DNA from: Caproiciproducens galactitolivorans | Lineage (GTDB): Bacteria; Bacillota; Clostridia; Oscillospirales; Acutalibacteraceae | DNA: 64,000 nt | Reading direction: 5' to 3' | Assembly (NCBI RefSeq): GCF_026672255.1 | Contig: NZ_JAPOHA010000001.1 | Location: 124,001-188,000 of the forward strand | In this document: one piece after another, positions 18,117 through 25,555 of the stretch | Layout of the letters: every line of letters begins with the position of its first letter | Numbering within the stretch: the first letter of the stretch is position 1 | Notes under the pieces: model-generated | The model's input: the letters and a program-made list of their open reading frames with translations, nothing else | Told to the model about the DNA's origin: nothing | The model's database searches: none | Program-made: the position numbers and the translations under genes

Positions 18117-18440
18117 CTATTGATTTTCGAAGCTTGCACACTCGGTATTCGACTGGGAATTCGGATTTGCCGTTTCGGCATGAATGCCGATATGGTCGGC
18201 GGAACACTTTTCATCGATATTGTATTTGCAGTTTTCCGCCTCGCAGTAGATTTCGAGCGAAGTGTTGGGCAGCACGGTCCCGACTGCGTTCTGCGCGCTG
18301 TCTGTAGCGTCTGAAAAGGAGGCGCAGCTGGTCTGCCGTGAAGCGTTTGCGCTCCGGCCGCCTACCTGAATTTCCGGACGGCAGCAATACCGGTCTTTAT
18401 TGTTTGCACAGTTCATTACGTCACAGGATAAATTTATCAT
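18117..18440 (-). CDS. Small Cys-rich protein with two DUF1540 repeats
   Basis: A 107-residue protein with a tandem duplication. Each half has the pattern C-x(4-5)-C-x2-N-x-x(4)-C and ends in C-A-S-F ('TSCASF' and 'TECASF'). DUF1540 domains are short, presumed metal-binding modules common in spore-forming Clostridia; their role is unknown. The start at 18440 has an AAGAAGGTG site; an upstream in-frame ATG at 18467 does not. It lies 50 bases after the ECF S-component gene and may be cotranscribed with it. Confidence 0.78.
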   Translation of the reverse strand: MINLSCDVMNCANNKDRYCCRPEIQVGGRSANASRQTSCASFSDATDSAQNAVGTVLPNTSLEIYCEAENCKYNIDEKCSADHIGIHAETANPNSQSNTECASFENQ

Positions 18441-18490
18441 AACAGCACCTTCTTGATTCGTTTGCACTATTATGCTTCGTTTTCCGGATC

Positions 18491-19129
18491 TTATTCAAAA
18501 CGGTGGTTCATATGCTTTTTAATCGGATAACAGATGGCGTAAGCCGCCGCGCCGCCGATTACCGCCTCCGGTATTCCGCTCGTTAAAATCGTAAGCCCGA
18601 TCAGGCCCAGCAGAAGGTTAAAGCTTACTTTAAGGGCATCCGCGTAGCTTTGGCCAAAAAAGACGTAGATGCCGCCCAGTACCAGAAGGGTATTGGTCAG
18701 GCTGCCCAGTACGCCGCTCAATCCGTAGGCGACGGCGTTCTTCCATTTCCATTTCGTAAAGAGGTTAAAACAGGTTCCCGTTACGGTTCCGACCAGGATG
18801 CGGGGAAGAAAGCAAATCGCAAGGCTCCAGTAATTCCGGGCGACCGGTCCGGCGGAATAAAACGGCGTAAACACAAAAGCCATCGGACTTGGCGGGGTGA
18901 ACGTCCAGACACAGAAGCTGAACAGCCCGGCGAAAAATCCCATCATCGTACCGGCGCCTGTTCCCAAAAGGATGGACGTGATAATGACCGGCACCATGCC
19001 GAGGGTTGCCACAATCGGGCCAAAAGCCGGAAGGGAGCCGAGAGGGGTGAAACAGACAATTGCTTCAACAGCCAGCAGCATCGCGAATTGCGCTAAAAAC
19101 AAAGTCTTTTGATTGATCGAAGCTTTCAT
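18491..19129 (-). CDS. ECF transporter S-component (vitamin uptake)
   Basis: A 212-residue, six-helix membrane protein. It resembles the substrate-binding S-components of energy-coupling factor importers, with small-residue-rich helix 1, 'GAGTMMGFFAGLFSF' and 'PPSPMAFVFTPF' loops, and a late 'GSLTNTLLVLGG' helix. S-components capture vitamins or cofactor precursors and share an EcfAA'T module encoded elsewhere; none is in the window. The pantothenate/CoA-precursor class is possible, but the substrate cannot be assigned. AGGAGAATTACC precedes the ATG. No riboswitch was recognised upstream. Confidence 0.8.
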   Translation of the reverse strand: MKASINQKTLFLAQFAMLLAVEAIVCFTPLGSLPAFGPIVATLGMVPVIITSILLGTGAGTMMGFFAGLFSFCVWTFTPPSPMAFVFTPFYSAGPVARNYWSLAICFLPRILVGTVTGTCFNLFTKWKWKNAVAYGLSGVLGSLTNTLLVLGGIYVFFGQSYADALKVSFNLLLGLIGLTILTSGIPEAVIGGAAAYAICYPIKKHMNHRFE

Positions 19130-19234
19130 GGTAATTCTCCTGTTAATAAATTAACAACAAAGATGTTTCCTATAATATAAAGCATGAATCAAAATTTATA
19201 TTTCAATATATGAAATATAGGACTTTTTCTTGCG

Positions 19235-20605
19235 CTAAACTTCTTCTTTCGGTCCGGCTATAATCCTTTTATTTTTCCATTTGCCAAATTTATAGTAGGG
19301 AAAGGAGATAAGGATACCGGCTGCCCAGCCGACCGCATAGGAATAGTAGATATATTCTTTCCCAAAGTGATCGGCAATCATGTAAGCGATCGGCACCCGG
19401 ACGAACCAAAGGGAAACAAAGGTTGAAATCATGGGAACGATCATTTCCCCCGCGCCGCGCAGTACGGCGTTTAAAACGAATAAGACGGCAAGAATGAAGA
19501 AAAACGGCAGCACGCAGTGCAGATACGCGACGCCCGCGCTGATCACTTCCGGATTGGAGTTAAACATCCGCATAATAAAAGCGCTCAGCGGGTAGACGAT
19601 ACTGCTGATCACAATACTGGAGCCGACCGCCAGAACGAGCCCCGCTTTGGTTCCGGATTTTACACGCTCAATCCGGGAGGCGCCGATATTTTGCCCCACA
19701 TAGGTTGTAACGGCGGTTGAAAAACTCAGAATCGGCATGAACGCAAAGGTATCAATTTTATTTGCGCCGTTAAATCCCGCCATGAAGGAGGAGCCATAGG
19801 AATTCACCAGCGTCTGCATCACCATAATGCCGATGGAAAACAGAGCCTGCTGTATGCCCGAAGGAATGCCGAGCTTAATCGCTTTCTGAAACAGTTCCCT
19901 GCGGAATTTGCTCTTCAGCGGCTGAATATGGATGAACGAAAAATTCCGGTTGATAAAGCGAATCCCGAAAACCCAGGAACAGAACTGGGCGATCACCGTA
20001 GCAAATGCTACGCCGAATACGCCCCATCCGAAAGCGACCGTGAATAAAAGGTCGAGGATAATATTGATGATGGTTGCCACCAGTAAAAACAGCAGGGAGG
20101 TCCGGCTGTCGCCGAGCCCCTGCAAAATGCCCGCGTTAATATTGTATCCAAGGTTGCCGATTACACCGGCAAAAATCACGATCAGGTAGACCTTGGCCAT
20201 TGCGAGAGTTCCGTCGTCGGGAACTTTCATTAATTTCAGAAGAGGTTCACTGAATAAAATACCCATGATGGTCAGCGGAACCGTGCCGACCATCATGGCC
20301 ATATAAATTGTATTGACGGTATTTTGAATGTTTTCGAATTCTTTGGCTCCGTAATACTGAGAGATCATAATGGTGGAACCGATGCCAAGCCCGATAAACA
20401 GGGCGCTCAGCATAAAGATGATCGGGAAGCCGGTTCCGACGGCCGCCAGAGCCTTTTCGCCGACGAAATTGCCGACAACAATGCTGTCGACCATATTGTA
20501 AAGCTGTTCAAATATGTTTCCCAGCAAAAGCGGGATGGAAAACACAAACAGCAGTTTATAGGGATTTCCGAAGGTCATATCCGTAGCACCGGATAGTTTT
20601 TTCAC
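19235..20605 (-). CDS. MATE-family multidrug/Na+ antiporter
   Basis: A 456-residue protein with about 12 membrane helices and the two-fold MATE repeat. Typical segments are 'IPLLLGNIFEQLYNMVDSIVV', 'YGAKEFENIQNTV' and, in the second half, 'GQNIGASRIERVK'. These proteins export cationic drugs or metabolites in exchange for Na+ or H+. It starts from GTG with GGAGC upstream, 32 bases after the cytidylate-kinase-like gene, so it may be the end of a motA-motB-kinase-MATE transcript. The substrate is unknown. Confidence 0.93.
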   Translation of the reverse strand: MKKLSGATDMTFGNPYKLLFVFSIPLLLGNIFEQLYNMVDSIVVGNFVGEKALAAVGTGFPIIFMLSALFIGLGIGSTIMISQYYGAKEFENIQNTVNTIYMAMMVGTVPLTIMGILFSEPLLKLMKVPDDGTLAMAKVYLIVIFAGVIGNLGYNINAGILQGLGDSRTSLLFLLVATIINIILDLLFTVAFGWGVFGVAFATVIAQFCSWVFGIRFINRNFSFIHIQPLKSKFRRELFQKAIKLGIPSGIQQALFSIGIMVMQTLVNSYGSSFMAGFNGANKIDTFAFMPILSFSTAVTTYVGQNIGASRIERVKSGTKAGLVLAVGSSIVISSIVYPLSAFIMRMFNSNPEVISAGVAYLHCVLPFFFILAVLFVLNAVLRGAGEMIVPMISTFVSLWFVRVPIAYMIADHFGKEYIYYSYAVGWAAGILISFPYYKFGKWKNKRIIAGPKEEV

Positions 20606-20637
20606 AGAATTATGCTCCTTTTTTCTTCAAATTCGAT

Positions 20638-21264
20638 TTACATACCTTCCTTCATTGCGGCAGCCGTTTTAATTAATTCGACTGCCCCGCTGATTCCCGT
20701 TGCGGAAGAATCAATGGTCAGGTGGTAGTTTTCAAGGTCTCCCCATTTTTTATTTGTATAAAAATTGTAGTAATTCGCGCGCTGTTTGTCCATTTTTGTA
20801 AGGAAATCAGCCGCTTTTTCCGCCTGTACATGGTATTCCTGCACAACCCGTTCCATACGGCTCAATTTGTCCGAATGGATGAATACGTTGAATACGTGGT
20901 CCGTATTTTGCAGCACATAATCCGCACACCGGCCGACGATGACGCAGGGACCGACTTTGGCTGCCTTTTTAATAATATCGGACTGGATCAAAAACAGCAT
21001 GTCGTTTACGGGCATCCCGCTGATCGGTGAAGCCGCGCTTCCAAAGGGAAAACTGCCCATCAGGAGGGAATACAACAGACTCCCGGTCACTTTTTCATCC
21101 GCTTTTTCAAATACGGTTTCACTGATTCCGCTTTCCTTTGCGGACAGAGCGATTAATTCCTTGTCAAAAAAGGGAATGTTCAATTCCTGTGCCAGCTTCT
21201 GGCCGATTTCCCGGCCGCCGCTTCCGTATTGCCGTGCAATTGTAAAAATAGTTCTGGATTCCAT
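20638..21264 (-). CDS. Cytidylate-kinase-like P-loop protein
   Basis: A 208-residue protein of the cytidylate-kinase-like family, distinct from canonical Cmk. The variant P-loop at the start reads 'IARQYGSGGREIGQKLA', where the usual GxxGxGKS lacks the Lys-Ser. The 'PFFDKELI' segment and a C-terminal 'YYNFYTNKKWGDLENYHLTIDSS' region (split in two for length) are typical. Many Clostridia have several copies; some are suggested to phosphorylate nucleotides, but the role is unproven. It starts 18 bases after motB (GAGGTG site). Confidence 0.82.
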   Translation of the reverse strand: MESRTIFTIARQYGSGGREIGQKLAQELNIPFFDKELIALSAKESGISETVFEKADEKVTGSLLYSLLMGSFPFGSAASPISGMPVNDMLFLIQSDIIKKAAKVGPCVIVGRCADYVLQNTDHVFNVFIHSDKLSRMERVVQEYHVQAEKAADFLTKMDKQRANYYNFYTNKKWGDLENYHLTIDSSATGISGAVELIKTAAAMKEGM

Positions 21265-21282
21265 TGTAACACCTCATTTCAA

Positions 21283-22218
21283 TTATTTTGTACTGCTTGT
21301 ACCGGTACTGCCGGAAACCGCACCGCTCGCTGCTGCGCTGCCGGACGCCGTGCTGCTTGCTCCGGAGCTGCTGGAAGACGCGCCCGATGCACCGGAGGAT
21401 GCGGAACCTCCCGCGGCGGAACCCGCAGGACCGGCGGGTTTGCCTGCTGTAGAATTGGCTGTGTTTTTATCGCTGGGATTCTTTACAATGGTAATTTCAA
21501 CACGCCGGTTCTTTGCCCGGCCTTCCGGGGTCTGATTTGAGGCAATGGGTGAAAAATGAGCGAATCCCTGAATGGAAAGCTTATCTTCCCCAAGGCCGTA
21601 ACCGACAAAATAATTCATTACGGTGATGGCGCGTTCTGTTGAAAGCCGCCAGGATACCTGATCGCTGGCAATGGTATGTTCGCCGGTGTCGGCGGTATGG
21701 CCGCTGATCGTGATATAGTCCACATGGTCGTAGACTTTGTCGATCGCTTTTTCAATCTCCAGCAGAATCGGCTCGCTTGCGGGCAGCATGGCTGGGCTGT
21801 CCGGCTTGAACATCAGGGTGTCCTTCAAATGAATTTTAACATATGTATCCGAATTTACAAGTCCTACGGAATTTTCAAGGTGATTTTTATCGACATAATC
21901 CTGAAGAATGTTGTAAACTTCATCCAGTGCATCCGGGTTCACGGCGCTGCCGTTCATCGAGCCTTTGCCGGTACCGGTGCCCGTTCCGGTTCCTTTTCCG
22001 GTGCCTCCGGTTCCCGCCGCATTGCCCGCGGTGCTTGCCGTTCCCATGGTGGTCCCGAAATTTTCCGCCATCTGCGCTACTTTTTTGGCGTCGATGGTAC
22101 TCATGGAATAGAGAATAATAAATAAGGCGAGCAGAAGGGTGATCATATCAGAATAGGTAAGCAGCCATCTTTCGCTGTTTTCCTCGGCTTCCGGCTCTTC
22201 TTTGCATTTTTTTGCCAT
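21283..22218 (-). CDS. motB: Flagellar motor stator protein MotB
   Basis: MotB anchors the stator to peptidoglycan and conducts H+ or Na+ with MotA. The 311-residue protein has one membrane helix carrying the essential Asp ('WLLTYSDMITLLLALFIIL'). A Gly/Thr-rich plug-like segment follows at about 75-100, then an OmpA-like peptidoglycan-binding domain ('ISGHTADTG...LSTERAITVMNYF...GRAKNRRVEI'). The tail (about 255-311) is almost entirely Gly, Ala, Ser and Thr, which is unusual for MotB. It starts 15 bases after motA. Confidence 0.94.
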   Translation of the reverse strand: MAKKCKEEPEAEENSERWLLTYSDMITLLLALFIILYSMSTIDAKKVAQMAENFGTTMGTASTAGNAAGTGGTGKGTGTGTGTGKGSMNGSAVNPDALDEVYNILQDYVDKNHLENSVGLVNSDTYVKIHLKDTLMFKPDSPAMLPASEPILLEIEKAIDKVYDHVDYITISGHTADTGEHTIASDQVSWRLSTERAITVMNYFVGYGLGEDKLSIQGFAHFSPIASNQTPEGRAKNRRVEITIVKNPSDKNTANSTAGKPAGPAGSAAGGSASSGASGASSSSSGASSTASGSAAASGAVSGSTGTSSTK

Positions 22219-22233
22219 AGATTCCCCTCCCGA

Positions 22234-23037
22234 TTATTTTTGAATTCCTTCTTTATACAGCTTATCGCCTTTCGGAAATACCTGATAAAATGCGGAAAGC
22301 TTGTTTTCAATGCTGCGCGATGCTTCTCCGCGCGCAATCATGCAGATTCCTTCCACCATCATTTGCCGGATAATCATCTGGCGCTTCAGCGTGTTTTTTA
22401 AACGGTTGGCAAACGGCATATAAATAAGGTTTGCAAAAACAACGCCGTACAATGTGGCGATAAACGCAACACCGATGGAAGCAACCAGCTGTTCCGCGTC
22501 CGTCATATGGGAAAGAACCTGTACCAGCCCCATAACGGTACCGATAACGCCCATGGTGGGGGAGTAACCGGCCGCGCTGACCCAAACAGAAGCCTCAATT
22601 TGTTTTTTTGCGTTAAATGTACTCAGGTTGGATTCCAGCGCTTCCTGAATTTCATCCGCGTTTTTCATATCCAGCGCAAGGACCATGCCTTCTTTTAAAA
22701 CCGTATATTCATCCTTATCCAGATCGGGATCATTAATCAGTTCCTGCAATTTTAAAATACCGCCCTGGCGGCAGGTGTCCGCCATGCCTGTGATTTTTGT
22801 AATGACTTCGGTTGGATTGCCCGCGGATTTATTTGAAAAGGTTCCGACAACGGCTTTAAAAGAGGCAATCAGATCCGGAAGATTATACGACAGGATCGTC
22901 GCGCCCGCTGTGCCGCCGAAAACGATCAGAATCGGGCTGAGCAGAATCAAAGAACTTATCGTGCCCTTTTCGATCGTGTAACCTAAAAGGATAGAGCCAA
23001 AAGAGATCACTATTCCCAAAATAACTGAAATATCCAC
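22234..23037 (-). CDS. motA: Flagellar motor stator protein MotA
   Basis: A 267-residue, four-helix protein of the MotA/TolQ/ExbB family that drives flagellar rotation. The helix-3/4 region 'GTVMGLVQVLSHM...GVAFIATLYGVVFANLIYMPFANRLK' (abridged) is diagnostic. The start is a GTG with GGAGGT upstream. No other flagellar genes are nearby, so this is a separate stator operon. A sigma-D-like promoter about 100 bases upstream supports motility control. Confidence 0.94.
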   Translation of the reverse strand: MDISVILGIVISFGSILLGYTIEKGTISSLILLSPILIVFGGTAGATILSYNLPDLIASFKAVVGTFSNKSAGNPTEVITKITGMADTCRQGGILKLQELINDPDLDKDEYTVLKEGMVLALDMKNADEIQEALESNLSTFNAKKQIEASVWVSAAGYSPTMGVIGTVMGLVQVLSHMTDAEQLVASIGVAFIATLYGVVFANLIYMPFANRLKNTLKRQMIIRQMMVEGICMIARGEASRSIENKLSAFYQVFPKGDKLYKEGIQK

Positions 23038-23138
23038 AATATACCTCCGATATTTAAATGCATAAGAACGTTTCGAATGATTAAATTAGACTTAATGTTA
23101 ACACATAAATCGACACATTTCAAACACCCACTTAAATA

Positions 23139-23165
23139 ATATCGACAGGACTTTCCAATTATGTA
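23139..23165 (-). promoter_or_regulatory. Sigma-D (FliA)-like promoter of motAB
   Basis: On the minus strand TACA-N15-GTCGATAT, against the motility-sigma consensus TAAA-N15-GCCGATAT (two mismatches in total). It lies about 100 bases upstream of motA. Confidence 0.5.
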
Positions 23166-23279
23166 GGAATTAACAAGAATTTCTTTTAAATATGGTCAAT
23201 ATAGATTATAAATGAGGATTTACGACAGAATTTTAATGGGAAGCCAGAATAATCTTGACGTTTTTTTCATGCCGCATAT

Positions 23280-23293
23280 CCTATTTTAATAGG
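23280..23293. promoter_or_regulatory. 14-bp inverted repeat between motA and rrf2
   Basis: CCTATT-TT-AATAGG, a perfect 6-bp inverted repeat in the 390-base gap 23038-23427. It resembles small repressor operators but is not close to a clear promoter. Confidence 0.25.
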
Positions 23294-23346
23294 TAAATCG
23301 CGGATAAAAACCGATGATTCAGCGTAGTAAGCCGGGGGGTTATGCT

Positions 23347-23380
23347 CTTGTCCCTGTTTATGCAGGGGCAAGGGCTTTTT
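23347..23380 (+). terminator. Plus-strand intrinsic terminator of an unassigned transcript
   Basis: A 10-bp stem (23347-23356 with 23363-23372, one G-U pair) is followed by GGCTTTTTT. No plus-strand gene lies upstream: motA reads the other way. It may therefore end a small RNA. Confidence 0.5.
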
Positions 23381-23393
23381 TCGTATTGCAATG

Positions 23394-23429
23394 AAAAAGG
23401 AAGCGAGCCTTTTGGCGCGCTTCCTTTTT
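23394..23429. terminator. Bidirectional terminator after the rrf2 pair
   Basis: AAAAAGGAAGCG pairs with CGCTTCCTTTTT around a short GC-rich inner loop, with T runs on both strands. It overlaps the stop of the Rrf2 gene. Confidence 0.8.
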
Positions 23430-23859
23430 ATAATCCGGAGCAATCCCCGGAAAGCCGGCTGGTTTCCATATTTTTCAATACATCCGCCAAGGTGGTGCCG
23501 GTCAGCACTTCGTTTACATTTTTGTCGATGACATCCCATACGTTCCGGTTCAGGAAACTGCGTATTTTTGTTTCTTCGCCAAAGCTGTCGTAAACGGACA
23601 TGCTTCCTTCCAAAACGGTCATAATCTCGTACAGCGTAATTTCATCCGCCGGTTTTGCAAGCATGTAACCGCCCTGTGCGCCGGCGATTCCGACGACCAG
23701 GCCCGCGCGTTTTAAATAGGAAAAAATACTTTCGAGGTAATTCAGGGATAAATCCTGCCGGTGCGAAATATCGGCGAGTGACGTGCATCCTTCGCTGCTG
23801 TTTATGGCCAGATCGATCATGGCGCGAAGGCCGTATCTGCCTTTAGTGGATATTTTCAT
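23428..23859 (-). CDS. Rrf2-family regulator without cluster cysteines (CymR-like)
   Basis: A 143-residue winged-helix regulator, beginning 'MKISTKGRYGLRAMIDLA' with the family's 'GGYMLAKPADEITLYEI' wing. It lacks the three Cys residues that bind Fe-S clusters in IscR/NsrR; the region reads 'SMSVYDSFGEETKIRSF'. This makes it CymR-like: B. subtilis CymR is a cluster-free repressor of cysteine genes that works with CysK. The ATG at 23859 is preferred over the GTG three codons earlier because it sits 8 bases after GAAGG. It overlaps the upstream rrf2 by 17 bases, and cysK is divergent. Confidence 0.88.
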   Translation of the reverse strand: MKISTKGRYGLRAMIDLAINSSEGCTSLADISHRQDLSLNYLESIFSYLKRAGLVVGIAGAQGGYMLAKPADEITLYEIMTVLEGSMSVYDSFGEETKIRSFLNRNVWDVIDKNVNEVLTGTTLADVLKNMETSRLSGDCSGL

Positions 23860-24292
23860 TTTCTGCACCTTCGCCTTCCTGAATAAATTGATTCTTCAGC
23901 ATTTCCAGCGTCTGTTTGTCCGCCGTATCCGAAATCGCCTGCGAAATCCGAATCCAGACATTCCGGCTTACGCAGTTCGAGCGCACCTTGCTTTTGCAGG
24001 CGGACAGACTGGCTGCGCAGGGAACCGGTACAAGGTTCCCGTCAATTGCGCGGAGAATCGTGCCGACCGTAATTTCATTTTCCGGGCAGCCAAGGGCAAA
24101 CCCGCCCTTGGCTCCGCGCACCGTAGACACCAATCCGGCTTTTTTTAAGGTGAAAAAAATCTGTTCCATATATGCCGGGGAAACGGTTGTACCGGCGGCA
24201 ATTTCTTTTATACTCAGCAGTTTGTCCTTCCCGTAAACCGCGATATACAGCATCCCTTCGAGCGCGTAACGGCTTTTTGTCGATAACTTCAT
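23843..24292 (-). CDS. Rrf2-family regulator with three cluster-type cysteines (IscR-like)
   Basis: A 149-residue Rrf2 protein starting 'MKLSTKSRYALEGMLYIAV'. Cys92, Cys99 and Cys107 ('VPCAASLSACKSKVRSNCVS') closely match the spacing of the Fe-S ligands of IscR, so it may sense iron-sulfur, oxygen or NO. A GGAGAGAG site sets the start at 24292; an upstream in-frame ATG at 24346 lacks one. It is the first gene of an overlapping Rrf2 pair and divergent from cysK. No iscS/iscU genes are in the window. Its effector is an inference from the cysteines. Confidence 0.9.
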   Translation of the reverse strand: MKLSTKSRYALEGMLYIAVYGKDKLLSIKEIAAGTTVSPAYMEQIFFTLKKAGLVSTVRGAKGGFALGCPENEITVGTILRAIDGNLVPVPCAASLSACKSKVRSNCVSRNVWIRISQAISDTADKQTLEMLKNQFIQEGEGAENENIH

Positions 24293-24367
24293 AGGCTTCT
24301 CTCTCCTTACGACCCTTATCTTACTATCTTTTTCAAATTCCTGCAATAAAAAAGCTGAGTTTTCCTA

Positions 24368-24396
24368 TTGACTTTATTATATATAGAGCGTATACT
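24368..24396 (+). promoter_or_regulatory. Upstream promoter of cysK
   Basis: TTGACT (24368-24373), 17-base spacer, TATACT (24391-24396). Transcription would begin near 24402 and include the palindrome and the leader ORF. It overlaps the minus-strand rrf2 promoter. Confidence 0.7.
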
Positions 24397-24404
24397 ATTT
24401 TCAA
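24376..24404 (-). promoter_or_regulatory. Promoter of the rrf2 pair
   Basis: On the minus strand TTGAAA, 17-base spacer, TATAAT. It occupies almost the same DNA as the cysK promoter, so the two promoters should compete. Confidence 0.7.
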
Positions 24405-24418
24405 CTTAAATACATTAC

Positions 24419-24435
24419 TAATTCGGTAGGAATTA
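24419..24435. promoter_or_regulatory. Palindromic operator in the rrf2-cysK gap
   Basis: TAATTC-GGTAG-GAATTA is a perfect 6-bp inverted repeat around 5 bases. It lies about 17 bases after the predicted cysK transcript start and just upstream of the rrf2 -35. The GGAATTA half resembles the CymR-type motif as I remember it. It is the likely target of one of the adjacent Rrf2 proteins. Confidence 0.6.
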
Positions 24436-24456
24436 TCATCAATAGGGGGCGTACCC

Positions 24457-24513
24457 GTGAGAAGGCTGTATTTTCGAAGAGCCGACCGGAATATTTACTG
24501 TTGCGGCTTGTAA
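24457..24513 (+). CDS. 18-residue cysteine-containing leader peptide of cysK
   Basis: A GTG start at 24457 lies 7 bases after an AGGGGG site and opens a short frame reading M-R-R-L-Y-F-R-R-A-D-R-N-I-Y-C-C-G-L and then TAA. Two adjacent Cys codons (TGT TGC) fall three codons before the stop. It lies inside the predicted cysK transcript, 57 bases before the cysK start. This fits a translation-based sensor of charged tRNA-Cys, as proposed for cysteine-rich leaders in Actinobacteria. No clear intrinsic terminator follows, so the mechanism is open. Confidence 0.5.
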   Translation: MRRLYFRRADRNIYCCGL

Positions 24514-24537
24514 AACCCGATTCTGCAATACTATAAT
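24508..24537 (+). promoter_or_regulatory. Second, proximal promoter of cysK
   Basis: TTGTAA (24508-24513), 18-base spacer, TATAAT (24532-24537). If used, it would bypass both the palindrome and the leader ORF. Confidence 0.5.
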
Positions 24538-24570
24538 AAGAAAATAGATTTGATTGAAGGAGAGACTATA

Positions 24571-25497
24571 ATGGAAATCGCAAAGAATCTGACGGAACTG
24601 ATCGGCAACACGCCGCTTTTGGAACTGACGAATTATGAAAAGGCAAACGACCTGGAAGCAACCGTTGTGGGAAAACTGGAATATTTCAATCCCCTTTCCT
24701 CCGTAAAGGACAGGGTCGGCTATGCGCTGATTCAGGATGCGGAAGAAAAAGGGCTTATCAATAAAGACACGACCATTATCGAACCGACCAGCGGGAATAC
24801 CGGGGTTGGCCTTGCGTTTGTGGCGGCGGCAAGAGGATACCGCATTATTCTGACCATGCCCGAAACCATGAGCCTTGAGCGCCGCAGACTGGTTTCCGCT
24901 TTGGGCGCGGAGCTTGTGCTGACGGAGGGCGCGAAAGGGATGAAGGGCGCGATTGACAGGGCGGATGAACTTGCCAAGGAGATTCCGAATTCCTACATTC
25001 CCGGTCAGTTTGTAAATCCCGCCAATCCGGCGGTTCACCGCGCGACAACGGGACAGGAAATCTGGAAGGATACCGACGGGAAGGTCGATATCTTTGTCGC
25101 GGGCATCGGCACGGGCGGCACGATTACCGGCGTGGGAGAAGCGCTGAAGGAGCATAATCCGAATGTAAAGGTGGTCGGCGTGGAACCCGCCGGTTCGCCG
25201 GTTATTACGGAAGGAAAATCCGGCCCGCATAAAATTCAGGGAATCGGCGCGGGCTTTGTCCCCGATATCCTGAATACCGATATTCTTGACGAAGTGATCG
25301 CGGTAGCAAACGAGGACGCTTTTGCCGCTACCAAGAGCCTTGCGGGAAGCGAGGGCCTGCTGGTTGGTATTTCCGCGGGCGCGGCCGTATTTGCCGCGAT
25401 GCAGCTCGCAAAGCGCCCGGAAAACAAGGGAAAGCTGATTGTCGCGCTTCTGCCCGATACCGGCGAACGTTACCTTTCAACCGGCGTGTTCGATTAA
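24571..25497 (+). CDS. cysK: Cysteine synthase (O-acetylserine sulfhydrylase)
   Basis: This PLP enzyme makes cysteine from O-acetylserine and sulfide. From ATG 24571 (GAAGGAGAG site) it is 308 residues; the frame extends upstream to an ATG at 24550 without a site. The PLP lysine lies in '[14 protein letters not shown]', the substrate loop is '[13 protein letters not shown]', and the phosphate-binding loop is '[14 protein letters not shown]'. The C-terminus lacks an extended CBS part, so it is CysK and not cystathionine synthase. It is alone in its transcript and divergent from two Rrf2 regulators, suggesting cysteine-responsive control. Confidence 0.97.
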   Translation: MEIAKNLTELIGNTPLLELTNYEKANDLEATVVGKLEYFNPLSSVKDRVGYALIQDAEEKGLINKDTTIIEPTSGNTGVGLAFVAAARGYRIILTMPETMSLERRRLVSALGAELVLTEGAKGMKGAIDRADELAKEIPNSYIPGQFVNPANPAVHRATTGQEIWKDTDGKVDIFVAGIGTGGTITGVGEALKEHNPNVKVVGVEPAGSPVITEGKSGPHKIQGIGAGFVPDILNTDILDEVIAVANEDAFAATKSLAGSEGLLVGISAGAAVFAAMQLAKRPENKGKLIVALLPDTGERYLSTGVFD

Positions 25498-25517
25498 TAT
25501 TCTCTATCCGATTCGGA

Positions 25518-25555
25518 GCCCCGGCAGATTTCATTCGTCTGCCGGGGCCTTTCTC
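25518..25555 (+). terminator. Terminator of cysK
   Basis: An 11-bp perfect stem (25518-25528 with 25538-25548) followed by CCTTTCT. The convergent vanW gene ends within its loop. Confidence 0.7.

Noticed and set aside
21283-21480. Glycine/alanine-rich plus-strand ORFs opposite the motB tail
   Set aside because: They are mirror images of the repetitive motB 3' end, with no ribosome site or family resemblance.
23240-23380. c-di-GMP or other known riboswitch near motA
   Set aside because: Compared with the remembered class I and II c-di-GMP, THF and PreQ1 cores; none matched. Only the terminator-like hairpin is supported.
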